The position numbers were made by a program, and so were the translations under genes. Source: Steroidobacteraceae bacterium (GTDB lineage: Bacteria; Pseudomonadota; Gammaproteobacteria; Steroidobacterales; Steroidobacteraceae). From it: DNA of 64,000 nt. Under the pieces are notes generated by a model. That model did not search any database. It saw only the letters and a list, made by a program, of their open reading frames with translations, and was not told the DNA's origin. The number at the start of each line of letters is the position of its first letter. The first letter of the stretch is position 1. Location: NCBI GenBank assembly GCA_019187185.1, contig JABAQU010000008.1, positions 1-64,000 of the forward strand, given 5' to 3'. This document shows positions 45,390 to 54,352 of this stretch, one piece after another.

Positions 45390-46405
45390 CCGAGTCGCTG
45401 TCGCGCCTGCACGCGCCGCCAGAGGTTGAGCGGACGCCGGGTGAGGCCGGTGCGGCCCGCGGCAATGGCCGCCTCGGTCGCGTCGAGCACGCGCTCGCTC
45501 GCGTGACCGTCGCGGTTCGGGTGAACGTGATCGGCGTAGGCGCGGATCGCACTCATCAGCGCAGCCGGACGCGTCAAAGCGGTGCGCAGGGCTCCCTCGA
45601 CGTCGTCCGGCCGCTGCACGTCGATCAATTGCGGGCCGGGCTTGCGGTTGCGCAACGTGACGACCGGCTTCAGCTGCACGAGGAATTCGGGCACGACGGA
45701 GGATGTGTCCGACAGCAGCACGTCCGCTTGCGCGTAGAGCGCGAGGATGTCGTCGGTCTCGACGAAGCGCAGGTGAGGTCCCTCGAGCGCACGATATGCG
45801 GCGACGATGTCGGGCGCCATCTTCGGGTGCAGCGTCACGAGCCAGTCCCACTCGCCGCTCGCGCCGAGGCGCGCGATCGTGGCGTGCAGCGTGCGCGCGG
45901 CAGTGATCGATTCGGTGAAGGTCGATGCGAACAGGACGACCGGACGCGGGTGCGCCCCCTGCGGGTGCGCGCCGGCGAACAGTGGATCGAGCTTCGGCCA
46001 GCCGGTTTCGACGACCCGGAAGTAGCCGTGCTCGCGCGCGAGGGCGGCAAACGGCGCCGTCGTGTCCGGGCCGTGCGTGCAGTACAGGTCGAAGCTGCCG
46101 CGCACACGGAAGTGTCCGCGCGATTCGCTGCGCTTGCCGACGCTGAAGCCGTGGAAGACCTCCACCTTGAGGCCCGGAAAGAAGTCCGGCACCCAGTTGC
46201 CCGGCACGAACACGGCGCGCGGCCCGCAGGCGCGCACCTCTGCGACGCTGCGCAGGCGCGTTTCACCGGGCCGCAGGTAACGCGCGTCGCGCTCGTGTTC
46301 GAAGAACCACGCCGCCTCGCCGCCCCGCGCCGCGATCGCTGCCGCGATCGGCCGCAGGATCGAGTACGCATAGAGCTGCGAGACGAACAGGAGGTAGCGC
46401 CGCAT
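45371..46405 (-). CDS. CDP-glycerol glycerophosphotransferase-like protein
   Basis: 344 residues. The C-terminal glycosyltransferase-B-like region contains VTLHPKMAPD, the DVLLSDTSSVVPEFLVQLKPVVTL signature of TagB/TagF and related polymerases, and an end rich in Arg. These enzymes transfer glycerol phosphate or polyol phosphate to make teichoic acid in Gram-positives; in Gram-negative bacteria similar proteins work on capsule or O-antigen modifications. The N-terminal part (to about 100) is Rossmann-like. The start is the ATG preceding the LLFVSQLYAYSIL segment; no linked glycan operon is next to it. Its start lies 62 bases from the divergent asnB. Confidence 0.7.
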   Translation of the reverse strand: MRRYLLFVSQLYAYSILRPIAAAIAARGGEAAWFFEHERDARYLRPGETRLRSVAEVRACGPRAVFVPGNWVPDFFPGLKVEVFHGFSVGKRSESRGHFRVRGSFDLYCTHGPDTTAPFAALAREHGYFRVVETGWPKLDPLFAGAHPQGAHPRPVVLFASTFTESITAARTLHATIARLGASGEWDWLVTLHPKMAPDIVAAYRALEGPHLRFVETDDILALYAQADVLLSDTSSVVPEFLVQLKPVVTLRNRKPGPQLIDVQRPDDVEGALRTALTRPAALMSAIRAYADHVHPNRDGHASERVLDATEAAIAAGRTGLTRRPLNLWRRVQARQRLGYWSFG

Positions 46406-46467
46406 GCGGCCGCCATCATAGCAAGCGAAATTGCCGAATCCGCGGCGAGCCGCCACTATGCGCGTCC

Positions 46468-48402
46468 ATGTGCGGCATCGCGGGACTTCTCGACGGTTCT
46501 CCGGATGAAACGCGGGCGGACGAACAGCGCGCGCTCGCGATCCGCATGGCCGACACGATCGCGCACCGGGGCCCTGACGATGCGGGCGTATGGGTCGATG
46601 GTGCCGCAGGCGCCGCCCTCGCGCACCGGCGTCTCGCCATCATCGATCTCACCGCGGCCGGTCACCAGCCCATGGCGTCGGCATCGGGCCGCTACCGGAT
46701 CGCATTCAACGGCGAGATCTACAATTTCCGTGCCCTGCGAGCGCGCCTCGAACGCGAAGGCGTGCAGTTCCGCGGGCATTCGGATACGGAGGTGCTGCTC
46801 GCCGCGATCGAGGCGCACGGACTCGCGGCCGCCCTGCGCGATGCGAACGGCATGTTCGCCCTGGCCTTGTGGGACCGGGCCACGCGCACGCTCACGCTCG
46901 CACGCGACCGGGTCGGCAAGAAGCCGCTGTATTACGGCTGGTGCGGCGGCGCCCTGGCATTCGCATCGGAACTGAAGGCGCTGATGGTCCTGCCGGGCGC
47001 GCGCCCGGCGGTGGAGCGCGGCGCACTGCAGTCGATGCTGCGCTTCAATTACGTGCCCTCGCCGTGGTCGATCCTCGAGGGCGTCTTCAAGGTCGCACCG
47101 GGCACGATCGTGCAGTTCACTGCGGCCGACGTCGCGGCCGGCGCGGCAGCGCATCGACCACTCGTGGCCGCGCAGGCGTTCTGGGACCCGTGCGCGCAGG
47201 CGACCGCAGCGCTCGCCAACCCGTTTGCCGGCGGCAGTGACGACGCGCTCGCGCGGCTCGATGAGCTGCTGCGGGATGCAGTGCGCATCCGGCTCGAATC
47301 GGACGTGCCACTCGGAGCGTTTCTCTCCGGTGGCATCGATTCCTCGCTCGTCACCGCGCTGATGCAGGCGGAGGCACGCGTGCCGGCGCGCACGTTCAGC
47401 ATCGGCTTCCGGGATCCGCGGCGCGACGAGGCGCCCGCCGCGCGCCGGGTCGCGCAGCACCTCGGCACGGCCCACACGGAGATCTACGTGACCGGCGACG
47501 ATGCGCTCGCGATGGTGCCCGCACTGGCGGGTGTCTTCGACGAGCCGTTCGCCGACTCGTCGCAGCTACCGACGATGCTCGTCTCGCGTCTTGCGCGGCG
47601 CGATGTCACGGTCGTGCTGTCGGGCGATGGCGGCGACGAGCTCTTCGGCGGCTATCGTCGCTATGGCAGGGCGCTGCGCATCGCGCGACTGCTCGGGGCG
47701 GTGCCGGGCGCCGGCAAGGCCGCGATGCGGCAGCTGCTGCGGCCCTGGGCGGGCCTCGAGCCGCGCGGCAGCGCGCTGCGCCAGGCAGCGCAGGAACTGG
47801 CGGCGAGCACACCGGAGGACACGTACCTGCTGCGCATGTCGCGCTGGCGACATCCGGAGCGGGTCGTGCGTGGCGGCATCGAGCCGCCGACGCCGTTTAC
47901 CGATCCTGCCCGCCGCCTGCAGGACGGAACACTCGCGGATCGCTACATGTACCTCGATTTCGTGACTTACCTGCCGGACGACATCCTGGTGAAGGTCGAC
48001 CGCTCGACGATGGCCGTCGGTCTCGAGGCGCGGGCGCCGCTCCTCGATTACCGGGTGGTCGAGTTCGCCTGGTCGCTGCCACCCGACCTGAAGCTGCGGG
48101 ACGATACGACCAAGTGGCTCCTGCGCCGGCTGCTCGCCCGGCATGTGCCTGAAGATGTCGTCGGGCGCGCGAAGCAGGGCTTCGGTGCGCCGGTGGCGGA
48201 CTGGTTGCGCGGCCCGCTGCGCGACTGGGCAGAAGCGCTGCTCGCCCGGGAAAGGCTCGCGCGCGAAGGCTACTTCGATGCCGTCATCGTGCGGGACCTC
48301 TGGGCGCGCTTCATCGACGGCCGGCGCAAATGGCACACGCACCTGTGGAATGTGCTGATGTTCCAGGCGTGGCTCGAGGCGTTCCGGGCGGGGCGCGCAT
48401 GA
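46468..48402 (+). CDS. asnB: Asparagine synthetase (glutamine-hydrolysing)
   Basis: 644 residues. Class II glutamine amidotransferase N-terminus with the nucleophile Cys 2 (MCGIAGLLDG) and the NGEIYN and HRGPDD motifs, then a synthetase domain with the PP-loop SGGIDSS (about 287-293) and an SGDGGDELFGGY segment. The length and sequence match the longer (about 630-650) AsnB types found in exopolysaccharide and secondary-metabolite clusters as well as in primary metabolism, so the substrate may not be aspartate alone. The stop overlaps the MFS gene start (ATGA), which is unusual for housekeeping asnB. Confidence 0.85.
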   Translation: MCGIAGLLDGSPDETRADEQRALAIRMADTIAHRGPDDAGVWVDGAAGAALAHRRLAIIDLTAAGHQPMASASGRYRIAFNGEIYNFRALRARLEREGVQFRGHSDTEVLLAAIEAHGLAAALRDANGMFALALWDRATRTLTLARDRVGKKPLYYGWCGGALAFASELKALMVLPGARPAVERGALQSMLRFNYVPSPWSILEGVFKVAPGTIVQFTAADVAAGAAAHRPLVAAQAFWDPCAQATAALANPFAGGSDDALARLDELLRDAVRIRLESDVPLGAFLSGGIDSSLVTALMQAEARVPARTFSIGFRDPRRDEAPAARRVAQHLGTAHTEIYVTGDDALAMVPALAGVFDEPFADSSQLPTMLVSRLARRDVTVVLSGDGGDELFGGYRRYGRALRIARLLGAVPGAGKAAMRQLLRPWAGLEPRGSALRQAAQELAASTPEDTYLLRMSRWRHPERVVRGGIEPPTPFTDPARRLQDGTLADRYMYLDFVTYLPDDILVKVDRSTMAVGLEARAPLLDYRVVEFAWSLPPDLKLRDDTTKWLLRRLLARHVPEDVVGRAKQGFGAPVADWLRGPLRDWAEALLARERLAREGYFDAVIVRDLWARFIDGRRKWHTHLWNVLMFQAWLEAFRAGRA

Positions 48403-50117
48403 ACGCCGCCTTCGAGCGCTGGCGCGCCGCCACCCTCGCACCGTTCGAGGTGCGCATTTTCGCGGCGATCTGGATCGCGACGCTCGTCTCGACGTTCGGC
48501 AGCCTGATCCAGGGCGTGGGGGCTGCATGGCTCATGATCTCGATCGCCCCCTCGGCCGACATGGTCGCACTCGTGCAGACCTCGACGACGCTGCCGATCA
48601 TGCTGCTGTCGCTGCTCGCCGGCGCATTGTCGGACACGTGGGACCGCCGTCGCCTGATGCTCATCGCGCAGGTCGTCATGCTGCTCGTGTCGCTCGCGCT
48701 CGCCTGGGTCACCTGGCGCGGCCTCATCACGCCATGGATGCTGCTCGCCTTCACGTTCCTGCTCGGCTGTGGTGCGGCGCTCTACGGCCCGGCCTGGCAG
48801 TCCTCGGTCGGCGAGCAGGTGCCGCGCGCGCTGGTGCCGAGCGCGGTGGCCCTCAACAGTCTCGGCTTCAACATCTCTCGCACGCTCGGGCCGGCGATCG
48901 GCGGCGCGATCGTGGCAGCCTTCGGCGCGCAGCTCGCATTTCTCGTGAACGCCGTGTCCTACATCGGGCTCATCGTGGTGCTCGGCGCATGGCGCCGCCC
49001 GCAGCCCCAGCGCACGCTGCCACCCGAGCGTCTCGGTGACGCGATGTTCGCGGGGCTGCGCTATGCGCGCCTGTCGCCGCTGCTCGTCGCCATCTTCGTC
49101 CGTGCCACGATCTTCGGGGTGCTCGGCAGCGCGGTCTGGGCGCTGATGCCGCTGATTGCGCGCGATCTCGTCGGGGGCGGAGCCGTGACCTACGGCGTGC
49201 TGCTCGGGGCGTTCGGCACGGGTGCGGTCGTCGGCGCGCTGATGGTTTCGCACCTGCGCCAGCAGATGACGAACGAGGCGCTCGTGCGCGCCGGCAGTGT
49301 GCTCTTCGGGCTCGCCTCGATCGCCACCGCGTTCAGCCCCTGGCACGCGACGACGATGCTCGCGCTCTGTGGCGCCGGTGCCGCGTGGGTCGGTTGCCTC
49401 TCGACGTTCAATTCCTCGGTGCAGATCTCCTCGCCGCGCTGGGTCGTCGGACGCACGGTCGCGATCTACCAGATGATGACGTTCGGTGGTCTCGCGCTCG
49501 GCAGCTGGCTGTGGGGCGAGGTGGCCCATGCCGTCTCGCTGCGCACGAGCCTCGTCGCGGCAGGTGTCGGGTTCCTGCTGTCGGTGCCGCTCGGTCGCTG
49601 GCTGCGCGTACCGCAGGACGAAAACCTCGATCTCGAGTCGATCCGCAAGGGCTTGCCCGCGATGTCGCCGAAGCTCGACATCGTCCCGCAAAGCGGCCCG
49701 ATCGTCGTCAACGTCGAATACCACATTGCGCAGGAGGACCATGTGGCATTCGTCGCGGCGATGCTCGAGCTCGCCCGGGTGAGGCGTCGCGACGGCGCAC
49801 GTGGCTGGAGCCTGATGCAGGACATCGACCACCCGGGTGTCTGGGTCGAGCGCTTCCACAGCCCGACCTGGACCGCGCACCTGCGCCGCCGCCTGCGCCT
49901 GACCCGTGCGGACCAGGCGATCGAGGAGCACGCGCACAGCTTCCATCGCGGCGCAGGCCGGCCACGCATCGTGCGCTACCTCGAGCGTCCGCCGACTGCG
50001 CTGGAAGCGGCTGCCAAGACCTACGGCGAGCGCGTCGGCGAGCGTGCGGCGATGACGCACCCGCTGTTTCCGGGCAGCGCCGAGCCGGTCGAGCCGCCCG
50101 GGCGCAACACCCAATGA
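48399..50117 (+). CDS. MFS exporter (EntS-like) with C-terminal ABM-like domain
   Basis: 572 residues. A 12-helix MFS permease (about 1-415) of the enterobactin exporter-like (MFS_3) group: the GALSDTWDRRRLML loop, the PAWQSSVGEQVPRALVPSAVALNS segment and the TFNSSVQ region. From about 435 the sequence changes into a soluble, ABM/ferredoxin-like domain (VNVEYHIAQEDHVAFVAAM through VWVERFHSPTWTAHLRR), followed by a His-rich tail. The domain may bind a metabolite. The coupling to asnB suggests both serve the same product. Inner membrane. Confidence 0.8.
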   Translation: MNAAFERWRAATLAPFEVRIFAAIWIATLVSTFGSLIQGVGAAWLMISIAPSADMVALVQTSTTLPIMLLSLLAGALSDTWDRRRLMLIAQVVMLLVSLALAWVTWRGLITPWMLLAFTFLLGCGAALYGPAWQSSVGEQVPRALVPSAVALNSLGFNISRTLGPAIGGAIVAAFGAQLAFLVNAVSYIGLIVVLGAWRRPQPQRTLPPERLGDAMFAGLRYARLSPLLVAIFVRATIFGVLGSAVWALMPLIARDLVGGGAVTYGVLLGAFGTGAVVGALMVSHLRQQMTNEALVRAGSVLFGLASIATAFSPWHATTMLALCGAGAAWVGCLSTFNSSVQISSPRWVVGRTVAIYQMMTFGGLALGSWLWGEVAHAVSLRTSLVAAGVGFLLSVPLGRWLRVPQDENLDLESIRKGLPAMSPKLDIVPQSGPIVVNVEYHIAQEDHVAFVAAMLELARVRRRDGARGWSLMQDIDHPGVWVERFHSPTWTAHLRRRLRLTRADQAIEEHAHSFHRGAGRPRIVRYLERPPTALEAAAKTYGERVGERAAMTHPLFPGSAEPVEPPGRNTQ

Positions 50118-50137
50118 TTTCTGGCACCATACCCTCC

Positions 50138-50794
50138 ATGAGAATCCCGGCCGTCATGCTGCTCACCGTGCTGCTCGCCGCGTGCATGGGTCCCGACGGC
50201 AGCGAGCGCGTGAACGGTTCGGTGGAAGTCGCGGCGGGCCAGCCACCCGCCGATGCTTCCACCGTCAATGGTGGCATCCGGATCGCGCCCGGCGCCGCCG
50301 TCAAGGCTGCCACCACGGTGAACGGTTCGATTTCGATCGGCGAGCGGGCGAGCGCCGAGAGCGCGACGACCGTCAACGGCGCGATCAAGGTTGGCGAGGG
50401 TGCGCGCGTCGCCGGCGACGTCACGACCGTCAATGGTGCGGTGACGCTGGGCCGGGGTGCCGACGTGGGCGGCGAGCTGCACAACGTCAATGGTGCGTTC
50501 ACGCTCGAGGGCGCGCATGTCGGTCGCGGCATCCGGACCGTGGGCGGCGATATCACCGTGGGGGCCGGCTCGCGCGTCGAAGGCGGCATCACCTACGAGC
50601 CGACCTCGGGCTTTTCGATCTCGTTCGGGAAACATGTGCCGCGGATCGTCATTGGTCCGGACGCAGTCGTGCAGGGGCCGCTCAAGTTCGCGCGCGAGGT
50701 GCAGCTCTACGTGAGCGACCGGGCACAGGTCGGTGAGGTGAGCGGCGCGACACCGATGCCCTTCAGCGGCGATCAGCCACCCGCCGAGCGCTGA
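50138..50794 (+). CDS. Beta-helix-like repeat lipoprotein
   Basis: 218 residues. Lipobox LLAAC (about residue 13). Then repeats of about 21-23 residues, each with a T(V)VNG(A/S/G) step: ASTVNGGIRI, ATTVNGSISI, ATTVNGAIKV, VTTVNGAVTL, LHNVNGAFTL and a final RTVGGDITV. Such repeats fold into a beta helix as in bactofilin-like and DUF4097-like proteins. The C-terminal 50 residues are different. A long, stiff lipid-anchored periplasmic protein is expected; function unknown. Two in-frame ATGs exist; the one used (50138) gives a full signal. Confidence 0.7.
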   Translation: MRIPAVMLLTVLLAACMGPDGSERVNGSVEVAAGQPPADASTVNGGIRIAPGAAVKAATTVNGSISIGERASAESATTVNGAIKVGEGARVAGDVTTVNGAVTLGRGADVGGELHNVNGAFTLEGAHVGRGIRTVGGDITVGAGSRVEGGITYEPTSGFSISFGKHVPRIVIGPDAVVQGPLKFAREVQLYVSDRAQVGEVSGATPMPFSGDQPPAER

Positions 50795-50801
50795 ACAATC
50801 G

Positions 50802-51227
50802 TCAGTCGTCGTGTCCGACGCGTCCTCGCAGGCGCTTGATGCGCTGCGCACGCGCCTTCGACACGAGGCGCCGCTCCTGCGATGCACGGGTCGGTTTCGT
50901 GGCACGACGCACCTTGGGTTCGACCAGCGCGCGGCGGATCAGGTCCGCGAGCCGCGCCTCTGCCTCCCGCCGGTTGTCGGCCTGGCTGCGATGCGTGCGT
51001 GCGTGGACGAGGATCGCACCGTCGGCGGCGAGTCGATGGCCGGCGAGGGCGCGCAGCCGGTCCTTGACACGTGGTGCGAGCACCGGCGTGCCCGCGAGGT
51101 CGAAGCGCAACTGGACGGCGGACGCGACCTTGTTGACGTTCTGGCCGCCCGGGCCGGACGCACGCACGAACGACACCGCGAGGTCGGCGTCAGGAATCTC
51201 GACCTGGCGTGAGACCCGGATCGGCAT
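50802..51227 (-). CDS. arfB: Peptidyl-tRNA hydrolase ArfB (YaeJ)
   Basis: 141 residues, length as usual for ArfB. The catalytic GGQ motif is in SGPGGQNVNK (24-33; GGQ 27-29), and the C-terminus is basic (RRLVSKARAQRIKRLRGR), which is the tail that enters the empty mRNA channel of a stalled ribosome. It releases peptides from ribosomes lacking a stop codon. Its start lies inside the mscS 3' end (38 bases overlap), so the two are probably co-transcribed. Confidence 0.92.
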   Translation of the reverse strand: MPIRVSRQVEIPDADLAVSFVRASGPGGQNVNKVASAVQLRFDLAGTPVLAPRVKDRLRALAGHRLAADGAILVHARTHRSQADNRREAEARLADLIRRALVEPKVRRATKPTRASQERRLVSKARAQRIKRLRGRVGHDD

Positions 51228-52539
51228 GGCTGGGCGGCGGCAGCATCCGCAGGTCGCGTTGCGCCACCGGTATCGTGATGCCCGCTTCGCGGAACAGGCG
51301 AAAGATCGCGCGATTGACGTCCGAGCGCACGTTGTTGAGGCCGTTCATCGGATCGGCGATCCAGAAGCGCACCTCGAGCCGCATGCCGTAGTCCTCGAAT
51401 GACATCAGGCGCGTCACCGGCCCCGGCTCGCGCAGGATGCGCGGATGGTCGGCGGCCGCATGCTGCAGCAGCGCGAGCGCCTTCTCCGGGTCGTCGTGGT
51501 AGCTGATCCTGACGGGCAGCCGGATGCGGACGCGCGCGTCGGAATAGCTCCAGTTGATCACGGAATTCGTGATCACGAACTGGTTCGGCACCAGCGTCTC
51601 GACGCCGTCGCGATCGCGCACGACGATGTGGCGGCCACGCAGTTCCTGCACCCAGCCGAAATTGTCGGTATTGGTGCCGGCGAGACCGCCCTCGCCGGTG
51701 AAGCTGATCACGTCGCCGGGCCTGATCGACTTGTCCATCAGCAGCACGAAGCCCGACACGAAGTTGCCGGCGATCTCGCGCAAGCCGAAGCCGAGGCCGA
51801 CGCCGATTGCGCCTGTGAGCACGGTGAGCGCGGTGAGGTCGACGCCGGCGGCATTGATGCCGACCAGCAGTCCGAGGCCGATCAGGATGAAATACGAGAA
51901 CTTCGAGATGCCGATCCGGGTCGACAGCGCGAGCCCGCTCACCTGCATCACGCGCCGCTCGATCGTGCGTGCAATCAGCGTGGTCACGATCACGATGAAG
52001 GTCACGATCACGATCGCCTTGATCAGTTCCCAGGCGGTGAACGACGCCTTGCCCGGCAGCAGGTCGATGTGGTTGAGCGCGCGCTCGACCGCCTCGAACC
52101 AGCCGAGGAGTTCGAACGCGACGGCGAGCCACACCACGAACGTGAACTGGTTCTGCCAGCCCTTCAGCCACGATCGTTCGCCGAGCAGCTGGCGCAGCAC
52201 GTAGACCGCGAGGCGCACGACCACGAGCGCCGCGGCCAGCTGCAGCGCGCGGTCGACGACCCGGTTGTCCAGGTCGAACGTCGCGAAGCCGACGTCGGTG
52301 GCGAGCAGCAGCGCCGTCGCAATGAGGATCGGCAGCAGGATCGTCGTGGCTTCGATGACCTGTCCGGTGAAGCCGCCGTGCGGCGCGCCGCTGCGGCTCT
52401 TGCGGTACCATGCGCGCGCGAGGCCCGCGACGGCGATCGCGACGAGCACGACGATCAGCACCGCAAACAGCTGCGCGAGGACCGCGGGATCGGTGAGATG
52501 GGCGAAGAAGTCGCGCAGGGCGGTTCCGGCGTTATGCAT
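51190..52539 (-). CDS. MscS-family mechanosensitive channel
   Basis: 449 residues. Several hydrophobic helices (about 20-40, 66-86, 100-116, 130-150, 170-190, 210-235), then the pore-lining helix and beta domain: TGAIGVGLGFGLREIAGNFVSGFVLLMD and SIRPGDVI (about 255-290), which is the conserved MscS core. The C-terminal alpha/beta domain follows. It opens on membrane tension under hypo-osmotic stress (family knowledge). Additional N-terminal helices are unlike small MscS, closer to larger YbdG/YjeP relatives. It starts inside the ydcH end (8-base overlap). Confidence 0.9.
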   Translation of the reverse strand: MHNAGTALRDFFAHLTDPAVLAQLFAVLIVVLVAIAVAGLARAWYRKSRSGAPHGGFTGQVIEATTILLPILIATALLLATDVGFATFDLDNRVVDRALQLAAALVVVRLAVYVLRQLLGERSWLKGWQNQFTFVVWLAVAFELLGWFEAVERALNHIDLLPGKASFTAWELIKAIVIVTFIVIVTTLIARTIERRVMQVSGLALSTRIGISKFSYFILIGLGLLVGINAAGVDLTALTVLTGAIGVGLGFGLREIAGNFVSGFVLLMDKSIRPGDVISFTGEGGLAGTNTDNFGWVQELRGRHIVVRDRDGVETLVPNQFVITNSVINWSYSDARVRIRLPVRISYHDDPEKALALLQHAAADHPRILREPGPVTRLMSFEDYGMRLEVRFWIADPMNGLNNVRSDVNRAIFRLFREAGITIPVAQRDLRMLPPPSHADPGLTPGRDS

Positions 52540-52756
52540 TGAGGTCTGGGATCAGCTCGCTCTCGAGGCGCGTGATCTGGTCTTTCAGGTTGAGTTTGCG
52601 CTTCTTCAGGCGCTTCAGCTGCAGCTCGTCGACGTGGATGTCCATCGACAGCCGTTCGATCACCTGGTCGAGATCGCGGTGCTCGATGCGCAGCTGCCGC
52701 AATTTCTCGATGTTGCGGAACAGTTCGCGATCGACGTTATCTTCGATTTCGATCAT
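52532..52756 (-). CDS. YdcH family small coiled-coil protein
   Basis: 74 residues, a helical hairpin rich in Leu, Asp, Lys and Glu, matching DUF465/YdcH: an HVDELQLKRLKKRKLNLKDQ segment follows a first helix of EHRDLDQVIERL. These small proteins are common in proteobacteria with no certain role. It overlaps the mscS start, and the next gene (RNase AM) ends three bases upstream of its start on the minus strand, so RNase AM, ydcH, mscS and arfB form one operon. Confidence 0.75.
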   Translation of the reverse strand: MIEIEDNVDRELFRNIEKLRQLRIEHRDLDQVIERLSMDIHVDELQLKRLKKRKLNLKDQITRLESELIPDLNA

Positions 52757-52759
52757 CCA

Positions 52760-53611
52760 TCACGCGTCGTCGAGGCGCTCGGCCACCGGAGCGATGCCGC
52801 CGGGTAGCTTAGCGAACCGGCCGGGCGGATTCCATCGTGTCGCCGGATCGTGGAAATCCGAGCCGGCCGAGCCCGCGAGGCCGTGGCGGCGCGCGAGTGC
52901 GGCGATGCGCTCCTGGTCGCCCGGGCTCATGCCGGCCATGCTGACTTCGAGCGCCGCTCCGCCACCCGCGACGAATTCCGCCGCCAGCGCGCGCAGCGCG
53001 CCGCCGGACAGCCTGTAACGATGCGGATGCGCGAGCACCGCGGCGCGGCACGCGCCGGCGAGGCGCGGCAAGGCCTCGTCGAGCGCCGGCCACTCGACCG
53101 GCACATGGCCCGGGCGGCCGCGGCCGAGCCACCGGTCGAACGCCTGCTGCGTGTCGCTCGCGTGCCCGAGCGCGACGAGCGAGCGCGCCAGGTGCATGCG
53201 GGTCGGTACGCCGCCTGCGGCGAGCGCGTGCGCCACGACGTCGTGGCCGGCAATGCGGCCGCGCGCCGCGAGGCGATCGCCGATCGCGAGGATGCGCTCG
53301 TGCCGGCGCTGCGCGATCTGCGCGATGTGCGCCGCGAGTGCCGGCGCGCCAGCGCGAATCCCGAGCCCGATGACATGAATCGCCTGTCCTCGCCACTGCG
53401 TCGAGAGCTCGATGCCGGCGATGAAGCGGATGCCCGCCGCGTCACACGCTGCGCGGGCCTCGGCGCAGCCCGCTACCGTGTCGTGGTCCGTGAGCGCGAG
53501 CAGCGTGACGCCGCGGGCGACGGCGAGCGCGACGAGATCGGCGGGTGACAGCACCCCATCCGAGTGGCGGCTGTGGGTGTGCAGGTCGACGCGATCGTGC
53601 ACCGTCACCAC
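52760..53611 (-). CDS. rnm: PHP-domain RNase AM (YciV)
   Basis: 283 residues with a PHP metal-dependent phosphoesterase fold. Metal-binding motifs are DLHTHSRHSDG (9-19), LALTDHDTV (about 38-46), GIELS, and AHPHRY and GSDFHDP near the end. The length (E. coli RNase AM about 293) and these motifs fit the 5'-3' exoribonuclease that trims rRNA and removes 3'-phosphoadenosine. The start is a GTG (a double GTG precedes it) with no clear Shine-Dalgarno sequence. It is divergent from yrfG. Confidence 0.82.
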   Translation of the reverse strand: MVTVHDRVDLHTHSRHSDGVLSPADLVALAVARGVTLLALTDHDTVAGCAEARAACDAAGIRFIAGIELSTQWRGQAIHVIGLGIRAGAPALAAHIAQIAQRRHERILAIGDRLAARGRIAGHDVVAHALAAGGVPTRMHLARSLVALGHASDTQQAFDRWLGRGRPGHVPVEWPALDEALPRLAGACRAAVLAHPHRYRLSGGALRALAAEFVAGGGAALEVSMAGMSPGDQERIAALARRHGLAGSAGSDFHDPATRWNPPGRFAKLPGGIAPVAERLDDA

Positions 53612-53652
53612 CGCGTGTCACCCTCGCCCGCGGCGCGGTCGCCGGGCGCGCG

Positions 53653-53658
53653 TACAAT
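53653..53658 (+). promoter_or_regulatory. TACAAT -10-like hexamer before yrfG
   Basis: TACAAT ends seven bases before the ATG at 53666, and no Shine-Dalgarno sequence is present. The -35 position is very GC-rich and unconvincing. It is in the 54-base gap between divergent genes. Confidence 0.35.
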
Positions 53659-53665
53659 GCCGTCG

Positions 53666-54337
53666 ATGACCTCCACCGCGTTCGATTTTTCCCGTGTCGA
53701 TCACGTGCTGTTCGATCTCGACGGCACGTTGCTCGACCTCGCCTACGACAACTACATCTGGCTCGAGCGGATTCCGCGGGAATGGGGCGCGCGCTCCGGT
53801 CTTGCGCCCCCGGCGGCGCTCGCGGCACTCGCGCCGCGCTTCAAGGCGGTCGAGGGCACGCTCGACTGGTACGACATCGAATACTGGTCGCGCGAGCTCG
53901 GCGTCGACATCGCGCAGGTACATCGTGAAGAGCGCGCGCGCATCGCGTGGCTGCCGGGAGCGAGGCAACTGCTCGCGGCGTTGCGGGCGCTCGGCAAGCG
54001 GCTCGTGCTGCTGACCAACGCCCACCCCGCGACACTCGCCATCAAGGACGAGGCGACTGCCGTACGCAGCTGTTTCGACGCGGCGTTCAGCTCGCACAGT
54101 TTCGGCGCGCCGAAGGAGGATCCGCGCTTCTGGAGCGGCGTGGGCGCGGCGGTGCGTTTCGATCCGGCACGATCGCTGTTCATCGACGACAGCCTGCCGG
54201 TGCTCGAGGCCGCGCGGCGCGCGGGCATCGGTCACGTGATCGCGGTGCGGCGGCCCGACACGACGCGGGATCGGCGCCGTCACGACGGGTTCGCGTCGGT
54301 CGATCACGTGGCGGACCTGCTCGCATCCACGCACTGA
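53666..54337 (+). CDS. yrfG: GMP/IMP nucleotidase YrfG
   Basis: 223 residues, matching YrfG length (222). HAD fold: motif I DLDGTLLDL (DxDGT 17-21), a cap that includes the LERIPREWGAR segment, motif II LTNAHP and motif IV FIDDSLPVLEAARR. It removes phosphate from GMP and IMP. The ATG start places the first strand at the usual position; a longer frame from 53657 is less likely given the promoter location. Confidence 0.85.
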   Translation: MTSTAFDFSRVDHVLFDLDGTLLDLAYDNYIWLERIPREWGARSGLAPPAALAALAPRFKAVEGTLDWYDIEYWSRELGVDIAQVHREERARIAWLPGARQLLAALRALGKRLVLLTNAHPATLAIKDEATAVRSCFDAAFSSHSFGAPKEDPRFWSGVGAAVRFDPARSLFIDDSLPVLEAARRAGIGHVIAVRRPDTTRDRRRHDGFASVDHVADLLASTH

Positions 54338-54352
54338 GCCGGTGTCGGTCGC

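Noticed and set aside
50250..50560. Regularly spaced GTCAATGG-type units resembling short spaced repeats
   Set aside because: They encode the VNG steps of the beta-helix lipoprotein and have no constant repeat or spacer structure.
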